Positions 51,283-59,226 of a stretch of DNA of 64,000 nucleotides are shown here, piece by piece. Below the pieces are notes generated by a model that did no database searches, was not told the DNA's origin, and saw only the letters and a program-made list of their open reading frames with translations. Origin of the DNA: Alphaproteobacteria bacterium (GTDB lineage Bacteria; Pseudomonadota; Alphaproteobacteria; DSM-16000; Inquilinaceae); the NCBI GenBank assembly GCA_028281925.1, contig JANQIX010000104.1, positions 62,001-126,000 on the forward strand, given 5' to 3'. Within the stretch, counting starts at the first letter, position 1. Each line of letters starts with the position of its first letter. The position numbers and the translations under genes are program-made.

Positions 51283-52982
51283 GCGTCTACCTCGATGGTG
51301 GTGGACGCTTCGTCGACGGCATCCGGCCCAGCCGGATGCGGATCGACGATATGCAGGCGGCCGGCCGTCAACCGGTACCGGCGGTCGCAGAGCGTCAGCA
51401 GCGACGGCCGGTGGCTGACAACGACCATCGTACGATCACCCTTGCGGCGGGCGAACAGCGTCCGCAGCTTCGCATCCCCCAGATGGTCAAGGGCAGCACC
51501 GGGGTCGTCCAAGAGAATGATGGGCGGATCGTCCGCCAGCGCCCGCACCATGGCGATCCGCTGGCGCACGCCTTCCGGCAGCGTGTCCACGACCGCACCG
51601 CCGACCGGCGTGTCGTAGCCCTGCGGCAGCCGCGCCAGGATCTCAGCCAGTCCGACCTCTTCGGAAAGCCGCAGGGCCCGGTCCGCGATCTCTCCCTGGC
51701 GGAACATCGTCAGGTTCTCGCGCACTGTTCCCCGGAACAGCACCGGCTGCTGGGGGATCAGGCCGACCTGGCTGCGGAAGTTGATGGGATCAAGTGTCGA
51801 CAGATCGCGGTCATCGATCATCACGCGGCCGGCGGTTGGATGGACAAACCCCAGGATCGCCGCCAGGACCGTGGACTTGCCGCTGGCCGTATCGCCCATT
51901 ATCGCAACGGCCTCACCCGGCTCGACCGTCAGCGAAAGGTCCGAAAGCACGTCCGGCCCGCCATCGCCGAAACGCACCGACACGCCGTCGAGTGTGATGC
52001 GGCCGGCCAGCGTCGGGCGGAGCGGACGCGCCTCCCCGCCGGCCTCCGCCGGCAGGTCGCCAAGCGCGGCCAGTGCCCGGCGTTCGCAGTGCCACACGCG
52101 CAACAGCGGCCAGCGGCAGACCAGCGCGCCGACAGGCCAGACGGCCAGTCCGGCAAGCAGGGCGGAGCCGATCAGGCGCCCCGCTGGCAGCCCGCCCCAC
52201 TGCGGCACCATCATCGCGGCGACAAGCGTCAGCGCCACGGCCATGACGGGAAGGACCGTACCGATCGCCAGGGCGGTCTGCGACAGCCTGGCCCAGGCCG
52301 CGCTGACATCGATCGCGTATGCACCCAGGCGCTCGCCACGCCGCAGCACCTGCGCCTCGAGACCGAGACCCTTCACCGTGTGGGCATTGCCCAGGGCCTC
52401 GGCAGCCAACGAAGATCGCCCGTCATCCTCGCTGACGCTCGCCCGCCAGAGCCGATCCGCCGACCGCGACAGAACCGGCATCGCCACCGCTCCCGCCAGC
52501 GCGAGTATCGCAGGCACCGAGGCGAGAGGTCCGGCGATCCAGGCCATTGCCGCAAGAGCCAGCGGCAAGAGCGGCAGTTCCATCGTCTCGCCGGCGACCG
52601 CAGCAATGCCGGCAGGATGGGCCCCATCCCGGCCCACCAGTCGGTTGGTCAGCGCAACGGGATGCATGCGCCCGATCACGTCGGGAGGCGCCGCCGTCAG
52701 ACGGTCGAAGGCCCGCACCGCGCCTGTGTGCCATTGCCGGGCGGTGACATCCGCAATCAAGAGGTCGCGGCCAATGCGCAAACCGATCGCTGCTGCCACG
52801 GCGCCGCCAAGGACCGCAACCCATCCGCCGAGGTCGCCAAACCCCATCGCACCCAAACGGTCGAGCGGATGGATCGCAATGATCGGGATGGCGGTCAGCG
52901 CCATCGCCATGGCGACGGAGGCCACGACGATGTCGGGCCTGGACCAGAGCTTGGCAAATGACGGTCCCGGAGTGTTCGTCAT
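51279..52982 (-). CDS. Type I secretion ABC half-transporter, second subunit
   Basis: A 567-residue ABC exporter subunit with membrane helices at about 15-310 and no C39-like domain. Walker A is GDTASGKST, the signature is degenerate, LPEGVRQRIAMVRAL, and Walker B is IILLDDPGAALDH with Asp at the catalytic Glu position. The switch His is kept (VVVSHRPS). ATG 52982 is chosen because the first residues MTNTPGPSFAKLWSRPDIVVASVAMAMAL give a normal tail and helix; GAGGAGA lies about 15 nt upstream. First gene of the operon; it overlaps the next by 4 nt. The substrate is probably a protein with giant-adhesin repeats. Confidence 0.85.
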   Translation of the reverse strand: MTNTPGPSFAKLWSRPDIVVASVAMAMALTAIPIIAIHPLDRLGAMGFGDLGGWVAVLGGAVAAAIGLRIGRDLLIADVTARQWHTGAVRAFDRLTAAPPDVIGRMHPVALTNRLVGRDGAHPAGIAAVAGETMELPLLPLALAAMAWIAGPLASVPAILALAGAVAMPVLSRSADRLWRASVSEDDGRSSLAAEALGNAHTVKGLGLEAQVLRRGERLGAYAIDVSAAWARLSQTALAIGTVLPVMAVALTLVAAMMVPQWGGLPAGRLIGSALLAGLAVWPVGALVCRWPLLRVWHCERRALAALGDLPAEAGGEARPLRPTLAGRITLDGVSVRFGDGGPDVLSDLSLTVEPGEAVAIMGDTASGKSTVLAAILGFVHPTAGRVMIDDRDLSTLDPINFRSQVGLIPQQPVLFRGTVRENLTMFRQGEIADRALRLSEEVGLAEILARLPQGYDTPVGGAVVDTLPEGVRQRIAMVRALADDPPIILLDDPGAALDHLGDAKLRTLFARRKGDRTMVVVSHRPSLLTLCDRRYRLTAGRLHIVDPHPAGPDAVDEASTTIEVDA

Positions 52983-53331
52983 CCTGGCCTGACGTCTCCT
53001 CAACGTGCATTCACCGGCGCACAGCGCCATTCCACCGTGAGACCATACTGGATATCTTCTTGGGAAACTCAACCGGTTATTCGACGGGGTTGGCACCGCA
53101 TATCAAAAATTGGGCTGCACAATGGTAACCGAGTGTTGAATCTTCACTGTAAGGTGCTTATGGTCCGGCAATCTCGCATCGTTAACCGGTGCCTGTCGCG
53201 AAGAACGAACGGGCGACTACGGGCGATGCGATCGAGGGAAGTGGCATCACCGGATCGGGGCAGGGTCCCGGCCGGTTTAGGCGCGAGTGGGGGCCGCGAC
53301 AGACCCCAACTCGGGCGGCACATAAGGCGCG
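52983..53331. other. 349-nt intergenic region between divergent T1SS operon and small repeat protein
   Basis: No gene seen. It must hold the promoter of the minus-strand secretion operon and that of the plus-strand gene at 53332, and perhaps the upstream signals for the flagellar operon. The middle (about 53045-53180) is richer in A and T. I found no convincing sigma-54 or CtrA site; a TTGGCAC near 53088 lacks a matching -12 element. Confidence 0.5.
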
Positions 53332-53823
53332 ATGCCCCTCGGCTGGATTGAGGCTTGCTCAATGTCATCACTGCCGGTTCCCGACCGTAGACGACTCGTT
53401 GAAGCCCCCATCGACGTTTCCCACGTGGAAGCACTGATCGACCGTTTCGGCCCTGTGAGGCTGACGGTGCTGGGCTTGCCGTCGCAGGCCCGCCTGACCG
53501 CCGGTCGGCTGAACTACGACGGCAGTTGGACCGTCCGATCGAACGAATTGGCGGGCCTCGCGGTCAGGGCACCGAAGGATCTACCGGAATTCGACATCGA
53601 GCTGGTCCCTGAGCTGGAACCGGAACTCGGCACATCGACGTCGGCCGGCGGCAGCCCCATCATCCGGCACGATACCGCGGATGCCGGGATCGACGATTGG
53701 GAGCCGACGCAGCCGGCCGATCCCCAGTCCTGGATCGAGTCCCGGAGCGGATCGGGAGCTCCGCCCGCACCGGCCGGGACGGCGGCCTCCAGCGGCAGCT
53801 GGGTCGCGGCTCTCGACGGCTGA
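53332..53823 (+). CDS. Small protein with one adhesin/RTX-type repeat
   Basis: A 163-residue protein. Residues about 36-77 read RFGPVRLTVLGLPSQARLTAGRLNYDGSWTVRSNELAGLAVRAP. This copies the repeat GLP..A.LSAG....DGSW.L....LAGL...PP found many times in giant type I secreted adhesins of Rhodospirillales. The C-terminal half is low-complexity, rich in Pro, Ser, Gly and Ala. No signal peptide. It faces away from the type I secretion operon and runs toward fliF. Start is ATG 53332, or perhaps ATG 53362. It may be a solitary remnant of such an adhesin or an accessory factor for secretion. Confidence 0.6.
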   Translation: MPLGWIEACSMSSLPVPDRRRLVEAPIDVSHVEALIDRFGPVRLTVLGLPSQARLTAGRLNYDGSWTVRSNELAGLAVRAPKDLPEFDIELVPELEPELGTSTSAGGSPIIRHDTADAGIDDWEPTQPADPQSWIESRSGSGAPPAPAGTAASSGSWVAALDG

Positions 53824-53870
53824 GACCGGAGTCAAAAGCCCTCTCAGACCCACTAGGCAAGAGTTGCCGG

Positions 53871-53888
53871 CCCCGTTAAGGGGTTTTT
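53871..53888 (+). terminator. Short hairpin with T-run directly before fliF
   Basis: CCCC (53871-53874), loop GTTAA, GGGG (53880-53883), then five T. It looks like a weak intrinsic terminator for the gene ending at 53823, but the same AAGGGG is also a well-placed ribosome site for the fliF ATG at 53890, so folding could hide that site. Confidence 0.4.
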
Positions 53889-53889
53889 C

Positions 53890-55617
53890 ATGGCGGTGTT
53901 CCAACGTCGGCCCTGGATTTCAGAGGTCGGAGCCGAGGAACGACCGGCAGTGGGCACGTTCGTACAGACGTTGAAAGGTCTCGGGCCGATTCGCCTTGCC
54001 ATGATGGGCGGCGTCGGCGTCGCGCTGATCGCGTTCTTCGTTTTCTTGACGTCGCGCGTCTCGACATCGGAGATGGCGCTGCTCTACAGCGACCTGGACG
54101 TGACGGACAGTGGTCAGATCGTGGCCAACCTCGAGGCCGCGGACATTCCCTATCAGATCCGTGACGGTGGCTCGACCCTCATGGTGCCGGCCGACCAGGT
54201 CGACCGCATGCGCCTGGTGATGGCGCAAGAGGGGCTGCCAACCGGCGGCTCGCTCGGTTACGAGATCTTCGACAGGTCCGACGGCTTCGGCGTCAGTAAC
54301 TTCGTCCAGAGCATCAACCGCCTGCGCGCGTTGGAAGGCGAGTTGGCCCGCACGATCGCCACCATGGCCAACATTCGCCAGGCGCGCGTCCATCTGGTTC
54401 TGCCCGAACGCGAGCTGTTCAGCCGCGAAGCCCAGGAGCCGACGGCATCGGTGTTCCTCAGGCTCGCCGGCAGCGGACTGACGGGAGAGCAGATCGCCGC
54501 CATCCGCTATCTGACGGCGGCAGCCGTGCCGCGCTTGGAACCCGGCAACATCTCCATCGTCGACGACCGAGGCAACCTGCTGGCACGGGGCGACGAAGGC
54601 GAGCCGGAAGATCTGCGGATGGAATCGGGCGAAGAGATGCGCCTGAGCTATGAACGGCGCCTCACCGAGACGATCCAGGCGCTGCTTTCGCAATCGCTCG
54701 GCTTTGGCAACGTCCGCGCCCATGCTTCGGTCGAAATGGACTTCGACCGCGTGACCACGACGGACGAGACCTTCGACCCCGATGGCCAAGTCGCCCGGTC
54801 CACGCAGCTTGTCGAAGACTCCACCGAGAGTACCGACGGCGACGGGCTGGATCCCGTCACCGTCGCGTCCAACCTGCCGGAGCCGGAGAGCGAAGGCACC
54901 ACGGCCGTGTCCCGCGACGCCACCAGCCACACCGAAGAGACGATCAATTACGAGATCAGCCGCACCGTGCGCAACATGGTGCGGGAAACCGGTGTGGTCC
55001 GCCGCATGACGGTCGCCGTGCTGGTCGACGGCACCTACACGGTCGCTGACGACGGCACCCGCACCTACGTCCCGCGCACCGAGGAAGAGCTGCAGCAGAT
55101 CGAGATGCTGGTGCGCTCGGCCGTCGGCATCGACGACAGCCGCGGCGACAACATCGAAGTCGTCAACATGCCGTTCACGGCGGACGAGGAAGAGCTCGAG
55201 ATAGAGGGGCCGCCGACTGTGCTCGGCATGCCCCGCGACGAGCTGTTCAAGATCGCCGAGATGATGGTGCTGGGCGTGGTCGCCGTGCTGGTCATCCTGC
55301 TGGTGATCCGCCCGCTCTTGACGCGCGTCCTGGAAGGCAGCCGCGCCGGACCGGAGGCCGAGGAATACGGCGGGCTCTTGTCGGATGCCGGCGCCCTGCA
55401 GCGGGCCCTGGCCGCACCGGCGCCCAGCGACCTCGCCGCGCCGGAGATCGCGGGTCCGAGCGACCGGGACGACGAGGAACTCGATGCCCTGATCGACATC
55501 AACCAGGTCGAGGGGCGTGTCCGCGCCTCGTCGCTGCGCAAGATCGGCGAGATCGTCGACAAGCATCCGGAAGAGGCGGTCTCGATCATCCGTGCCTGGA
55601 TGTACCAGGAAACCTAA
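53890..55617 (+). CDS. fliF: Flagellar MS-ring protein FliF
   Basis: A 575-residue protein that forms the inner-membrane MS ring, the base of the flagellar rotor and export gate. The N-terminal helix is VQTLKGLGPIRLAMMGGVGVALIAFFVFLTSRV (about 23-55). The ring-building motif domain runs about 60-240 (ALLYSDLDVTDSGQIVANLEAADIPYQI, QEGLPTGGSLGYEIFD). A second helix lies at about 455-478, and the cytosolic tail that binds FliG ends VEGRVRASSLRKIGEIVDKHPEEAVSIIRAWMYQE. ATG 53890 has AAGGGG upstream; GTG 53950 would also give a family-like start. Head of the flagellar operon. Confidence 0.96.
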   Translation: MAVFQRRPWISEVGAEERPAVGTFVQTLKGLGPIRLAMMGGVGVALIAFFVFLTSRVSTSEMALLYSDLDVTDSGQIVANLEAADIPYQIRDGGSTLMVPADQVDRMRLVMAQEGLPTGGSLGYEIFDRSDGFGVSNFVQSINRLRALEGELARTIATMANIRQARVHLVLPERELFSREAQEPTASVFLRLAGSGLTGEQIAAIRYLTAAAVPRLEPGNISIVDDRGNLLARGDEGEPEDLRMESGEEMRLSYERRLTETIQALLSQSLGFGNVRAHASVEMDFDRVTTTDETFDPDGQVARSTQLVEDSTESTDGDGLDPVTVASNLPEPESEGTTAVSRDATSHTEETINYEISRTVRNMVRETGVVRRMTVAVLVDGTYTVADDGTRTYVPRTEEELQQIEMLVRSAVGIDDSRGDNIEVVNMPFTADEEELEIEGPPTVLGMPRDELFKIAEMMVLGVVAVLVILLVIRPLLTRVLEGSRAGPEAEEYGGLLSDAGALQRALAAPAPSDLAAPEIAGPSDRDDEELDALIDINQVEGRVRASSLRKIGEIVDKHPEEAVSIIRAWMYQET

Positions 55618-55650
55618 CCGGCATCGCGTGAGAGCAGGCAGGGGCACCCG

Positions 55651-56676
55651 ATGGCATCGATCCGTATCCGCGAAGATTATCGCAGCCTGACCGGCCCGGA
55701 GAAGGCGGGCGTACTGATGCTGTCGCTCGGCGAAGAGCATGCCGCGCGGCTGTTCAGCTTCATGGATGAGGAAGAGATCAAGGAACTGTCCCAGACCATG
55801 GCCAATCTGGGAACCATCAGCGCCACGCTGGTGGAGCGGCTGTGCGTGGAGTTCGCCGAGCAGATCTCCTCCACCGGCTCGCTGGTGGGCAGTTACGAAA
55901 GCACCGAGCGGCTGCTGTTGAAGGTGATGGACCGCAACAAGGTCGAGTCCATCATGGAAGACATCCGCGGCCCCGCCGGCCGGACCATGTGGGAGAAGCT
56001 CGCCAACGTCAACGAGCAGGTCCTGGCCAACTATCTGAAGAACGAATATCCGCAGACCGTCGCCGTGGTGCTGTCCAAGATCAAAGCCGACAACGCCGCG
56101 CGGGTGCTCGCCCTTCTGCCCGAGAGCTTCGCCATGGAAGTGGTCATGCGCATGCTGCGCATGGAAGCCGTGCAGAAAGAGGTGCTGGACGACGTCGAAC
56201 GGACGCTGAGGAACGAATTCATGTCCAACCTGGCGCGCACCAACCGCCGCGATGCGCACGAGATGATGGCGGAGATCTTCAACAACCTGGACCGCCAGAC
56301 GGAGAACAAGTTCCTGGCCTCGCTGGAAGAGCGCAACCGCGACAGCGCCGAGCGCATCAAGGCGCTGATGTTCACCTTCGAGGACCTGGCCCAGCTGGAC
56401 CCGTCCGGCATCCAGACGCTGCTGAGGACGGTGGAGAAGGACAAGCTGTCGATCGCCCTGAAGGGTGCGTCGGAGAGCCTGCGCCAACTCTTCTTCTCAA
56501 ACATGGCCGAGCGCGCCGGCAAGTTCCTGAAGGAAGAGATGGCCGCCATGGGCCCGGTGCGCCTGAAAGAGGTCGACGAGGCGCAGATGCACATGGTGCA
56601 GGTCGCCAAGGATCTCGCCGCCAAGGGCGAGCTCGTCATCTCCGAGGGCAAGGGCGAAGACGAGCTGGTCTACTGA
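55651..56676 (+). CDS. fliG: Flagellar motor switch protein FliG
   Basis: A 341-residue switch-complex protein that joins FliF to the stator. All three domains are present: FliG-N (about 10-110, [42 protein letters not shown]), middle (about 115-200, [27 protein letters not shown]) with the EHPQR-like NEYPQ, and C-terminal (about 210-335). The torque helix carries charged residues ([29 protein letters not shown]). It starts 33 nt after fliF. ATG 55651 has a GGGGC upstream. Confidence 0.96.
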   Translation: MASIRIREDYRSLTGPEKAGVLMLSLGEEHAARLFSFMDEEEIKELSQTMANLGTISATLVERLCVEFAEQISSTGSLVGSYESTERLLLKVMDRNKVESIMEDIRGPAGRTMWEKLANVNEQVLANYLKNEYPQTVAVVLSKIKADNAARVLALLPESFAMEVVMRMLRMEAVQKEVLDDVERTLRNEFMSNLARTNRRDAHEMMAEIFNNLDRQTENKFLASLEERNRDSAERIKALMFTFEDLAQLDPSGIQTLLRTVEKDKLSIALKGASESLRQLFFSNMAERAGKFLKEEMAAMGPVRLKEVDEAQMHMVQVAKDLAAKGELVISEGKGEDELVY

Positions 56677-56682
56677 TCGCAG

Positions 56683-57435
56683 ATGCAAACGCAGGACGCC
56701 ATGCAAGCCGTACGCCGGTACACCTTCGACCGAAGCTTCGACCCGGTGAATCCGCCGCCGGAGGCGGAGTGTGGCGACGAAGATGCCCTGTTCGAGCCCG
56801 TCGAGCCGCCGGAGCCACCGCCCCCGACCTTCAGCGAGGAAGAGCTGATGGAGGCCCGCGCCCGCGGCTATGCCGAGGGCGAAGAGGCCGGCCGCAGCGC
56901 CGCGATGGCCAGTGCGGAAAACCGCGCCTGCGACCTGCTGAGCGACGTCAGCGGCCAGCTTGCCGGCTTGATTGACGCGCAACGCCGGTCCGACGCGGAT
57001 CTCCAGTCCCAAGCCGCTGATCTTTCGATCGCCGTGGTCAGGCGCCTGTTCCCGCAGCTCAGCCGGCGGCACGGCCTCGACGAGATCGAAGCCGTGATGC
57101 GTGACTGCCTCGCCGGGCTGCTGAGCGAGCCGAAGATCACCGTGCGCGTGGCGCCGGAGAACGAATCCGTGCTTGCCCCCCGACTAGCCGAAATGGCGGA
57201 GGAGCTGGGCTTCGATGGACATGTCGTGGTCCGGCCCCAGGACGGTCTGGGTCCGACCGACTGCCGCATCATTTGGGCCGAAGGTGGCGCGGAGAGGCTA
57301 TGCGACGGCCTCTGGCAGCGTATCGATACCGCCGTCGCCGGGCTCTTCAGCGAGCCGGCGGGCGAAGGACCGGCCACCGAGCCGGAACAAACGGTCGAGC
57401 CGGCGCCGCTGGCCGATGCCATAGCAGGAGCCTGA
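56683..57435 (+). CDS. fliH: Flagellar assembly protein FliH (FlbE-like)
   Basis: A 250-residue protein that regulates the export ATPase FliI. An acidic, Pro-rich N-terminus (about 20-50) is followed by EEELMEARARGYAEGEEAGRSAAMASAENRACDLLSDVSGQLAGL, the coiled-coil arm with its small-residue spacing. A C-terminal domain (about 105-210) resembles V-ATPase subunit E (AADLSIAVVRRLFPQLSRRHG). The gene starts 6 nt after fliG; ATG 56683 or 56701. Sequence identity in this family is low, so the call leans on position between fliG and fliN. Confidence 0.85.
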   Translation: MQTQDAMQAVRRYTFDRSFDPVNPPPEAECGDEDALFEPVEPPEPPPPTFSEEELMEARARGYAEGEEAGRSAAMASAENRACDLLSDVSGQLAGLIDAQRRSDADLQSQAADLSIAVVRRLFPQLSRRHGLDEIEAVMRDCLAGLLSEPKITVRVAPENESVLAPRLAEMAEELGFDGHVVVRPQDGLGPTDCRIIWAEGGAERLCDGLWQRIDTAVAGLFSEPAGEGPATEPEQTVEPAPLADAIAGA

Positions 57436-57438
57436 TCG

Positions 57439-57771
57439 ATGGCCGAGGACAATCAGCTCGATCTCGACAATCTGGATGCCGGACTGCCCCCTGCCCCGCT
57501 GGACGAGTTGGCGCCCGCACAGATCACCAAAGAATTGGAGGCGATCTACGACATCCCCGTCCAGATCTCGGCCGTGCTGGGAAAGACCACGATGCAGGTC
57601 AACCAGCTGCTGAAGCTGGGCCGTGGCGCAGTGGTGGAGCTGGACCGCCGGGTGGGCGAGGCGATCGACATCTACGTCAACAACCGCCTCGTCGCGCGTG
57701 GCGAAGTCGTCGTGGTGGAGGATCGGCTCGGCGTGACGATGACGGAGATCATCAAGTCCGAGCGCGTGTGA
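57439..57771 (+). CDS. fliN: Flagellar motor switch protein FliN
   Basis: A 110-residue C-ring protein. The SpoA-type core IYDIPVQISAVLGKTTMQVNQLLKLGRGAVVELDRRVGEAIDIYVNNRLVARGEVVVVEDRLGVTMTEII is complete and typical (about 35-107). The short acidic N-terminus is normal for the alphaproteobacterial type. It starts 3 nt after fliH. No fliM is in the window. Confidence 0.95.
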   Translation: MAEDNQLDLDNLDAGLPPAPLDELAPAQITKELEAIYDIPVQISAVLGKTTMQVNQLLKLGRGAVVELDRRVGEAIDIYVNNRLVARGEVVVVEDRLGVTMTEIIKSERV

Positions 57772-57813
57772 CGACTGGCGGTCGGGCGGATTGACGAAAG
57801 GGCGGGTAGACCC

Positions 57814-59190
57814 ATGCGGCTGATGATCGTCGGAACCCTGTCGGGGCACATAACCGCGGCCGGCAAGATCGCCATGGATCGCGGGGCCAAGGTGTTTCAC
57901 GCCGAAACGCTGGACATGGCGCTGACCGCGCTCCGCGGCGGGCGGGGCGCCGACCTGTTGATGGTCGACGTCGCCCTGGATATCGCCCAACTCTGCGAAA
58001 GCCTCACCGCCGAGCGCATCCACCTTCCGGTCGTCGCCTGCGGTGTGGGCACGGATGCACGGGCCGCGGTGCGCGCCATCCGCGGCGGCGCCCGGGAATA
58101 TCTGCCGCTGCCCCCGGATGCGGAGCTGATCGCCGCGGTGCTGGAAGCCGTGACCGAAGAAAGCCACGCGATCCTGACGCAAGATCCTCGCATGCAGCGC
58201 GTGATGCGGCTGGCAGACCAGGTGGCCGCATCCGACGCCTCGGTCTTGATCACTGGGGACAGCGGCACCGGCAAAGAGCTGATGGCCCGGCATCTGCACC
58301 GCAAGAGCCGGCGGTCCGACAAGCCGTTCGTATCCGTGAACTGCGCCGCCATCCCCGAGACGCTGCTGGAAAGCGAGCTGTTCGGCCACGAAAAAGGCGC
58401 GTTTACCGGCGCGGTCGCGCGCCGCCTCGGCAAATTCGAAGAGGCCAATGGCGGCACGCTGTTGCTGGACGAGATCAGCGAGATGGACCCGCGCCTGCAG
58501 GCCAAGCTGCTGCGTGCCGTGCAGGAACGCGAGATCGACCGCCTGGGCGGCCGCAAGCCGGTGAAGATCGACATTCGCCTGATCACCACGGCCAACCGCG
58601 ACATGGAAGAGCAGGTTCGCAAAGGGCTGTTCCGCGAAGACCTCTATTTCCGACTAAACGTCGTGAACATCCATCTGCCGTCGCTGCGCCAGCGCCCCCA
58701 GGACATCCCCCTTCTGGCCGAGCATTTCGTGCGCAAGTTCTGCGAACAGAACGGGATGCCGCAAAAGGCGCTGGCCCCGGACGCGCTGGCGGCCCTGGCC
58801 CGCCACCATTGGCGGGGCAATGTCCGCGAGATGGAGAACACCATGCATCGCGCCGTGCTGTTCAGCGGCGAGACGGTGGTGACGGCGGACGACATCATGC
58901 TGTCCGGAGCCAAGCTGGAACCGCAGCGGCCATCGGCGGACATTCCTCAGACTGAAGAGCAACCCGAAGCCGAGGCCGCGAAATCCGCCACCGGCTTGGT
59001 CGGCCGCACGGTCGCGGAGGTCGAGCGGGATCTGATCCTGGAGACGCTTGACCATACGCTTGGCAACCGAACTCACGCGGCCAACATCCTTGGTATCTCG
59101 ATCCGGACGCTGCGCAACAAGCTGAAGCAGTACAGCGACGAGGGCATTGCCGTGCCGATGCCGCGCGAACCCGTGCGCGCGTATCTCTAG
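57814..59190 (+). CDS. flbD: Sigma-54-dependent flagellar regulator FlbD
   Basis: A 458-residue activator. The N-terminal receiver-like domain (about 1-115) lacks the acidic pair at the end of strand 1 (MRLMIVGTLSG), as in Caulobacter FlbD, so it is probably not controlled by ordinary phosphorylation. The AAA domain (about 125-350) has Walker A GDSGTGKE, the sigma-54 loop ELFGHEKGAFTGA, Walker B GGTLLLDEISEMDPRLQ and RNVREMEN-like WRGNVREMENTMHRAV. A Fis-type HTH closes the protein (DHTLGNRTHAANILGISIRTLRNKLKQY). Position within fliFGHN-flbD matches Caulobacter. It should switch on late flagellar genes. Confidence 0.93.
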   Translation: MRLMIVGTLSGHITAAGKIAMDRGAKVFHAETLDMALTALRGGRGADLLMVDVALDIAQLCESLTAERIHLPVVACGVGTDARAAVRAIRGGAREYLPLPPDAELIAAVLEAVTEESHAILTQDPRMQRVMRLADQVAASDASVLITGDSGTGKELMARHLHRKSRRSDKPFVSVNCAAIPETLLESELFGHEKGAFTGAVARRLGKFEEANGGTLLLDEISEMDPRLQAKLLRAVQEREIDRLGGRKPVKIDIRLITTANRDMEEQVRKGLFREDLYFRLNVVNIHLPSLRQRPQDIPLLAEHFVRKFCEQNGMPQKALAPDALAALARHHWRGNVREMENTMHRAVLFSGETVVTADDIMLSGAKLEPQRPSADIPQTEEQPEAEAAKSATGLVGRTVAEVERDLILETLDHTLGNRTHAANILGISIRTLRNKLKQYSDEGIAVPMPREPVRAYL

Positions 59191-59226
59191 GCCGGACCTC
59201 GACATGCCCGCCGCAGCCGCAAGACC

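Noticed and set aside
53082-53108. Sigma-54 promoter before the small repeat gene or fliF (TTGGCAC near 53088, GGCAAGAGTTGC near 53857)
   Set aside because: The first lacks the -12 GC and the second has GG and GC 8 rather than 10 nt apart.
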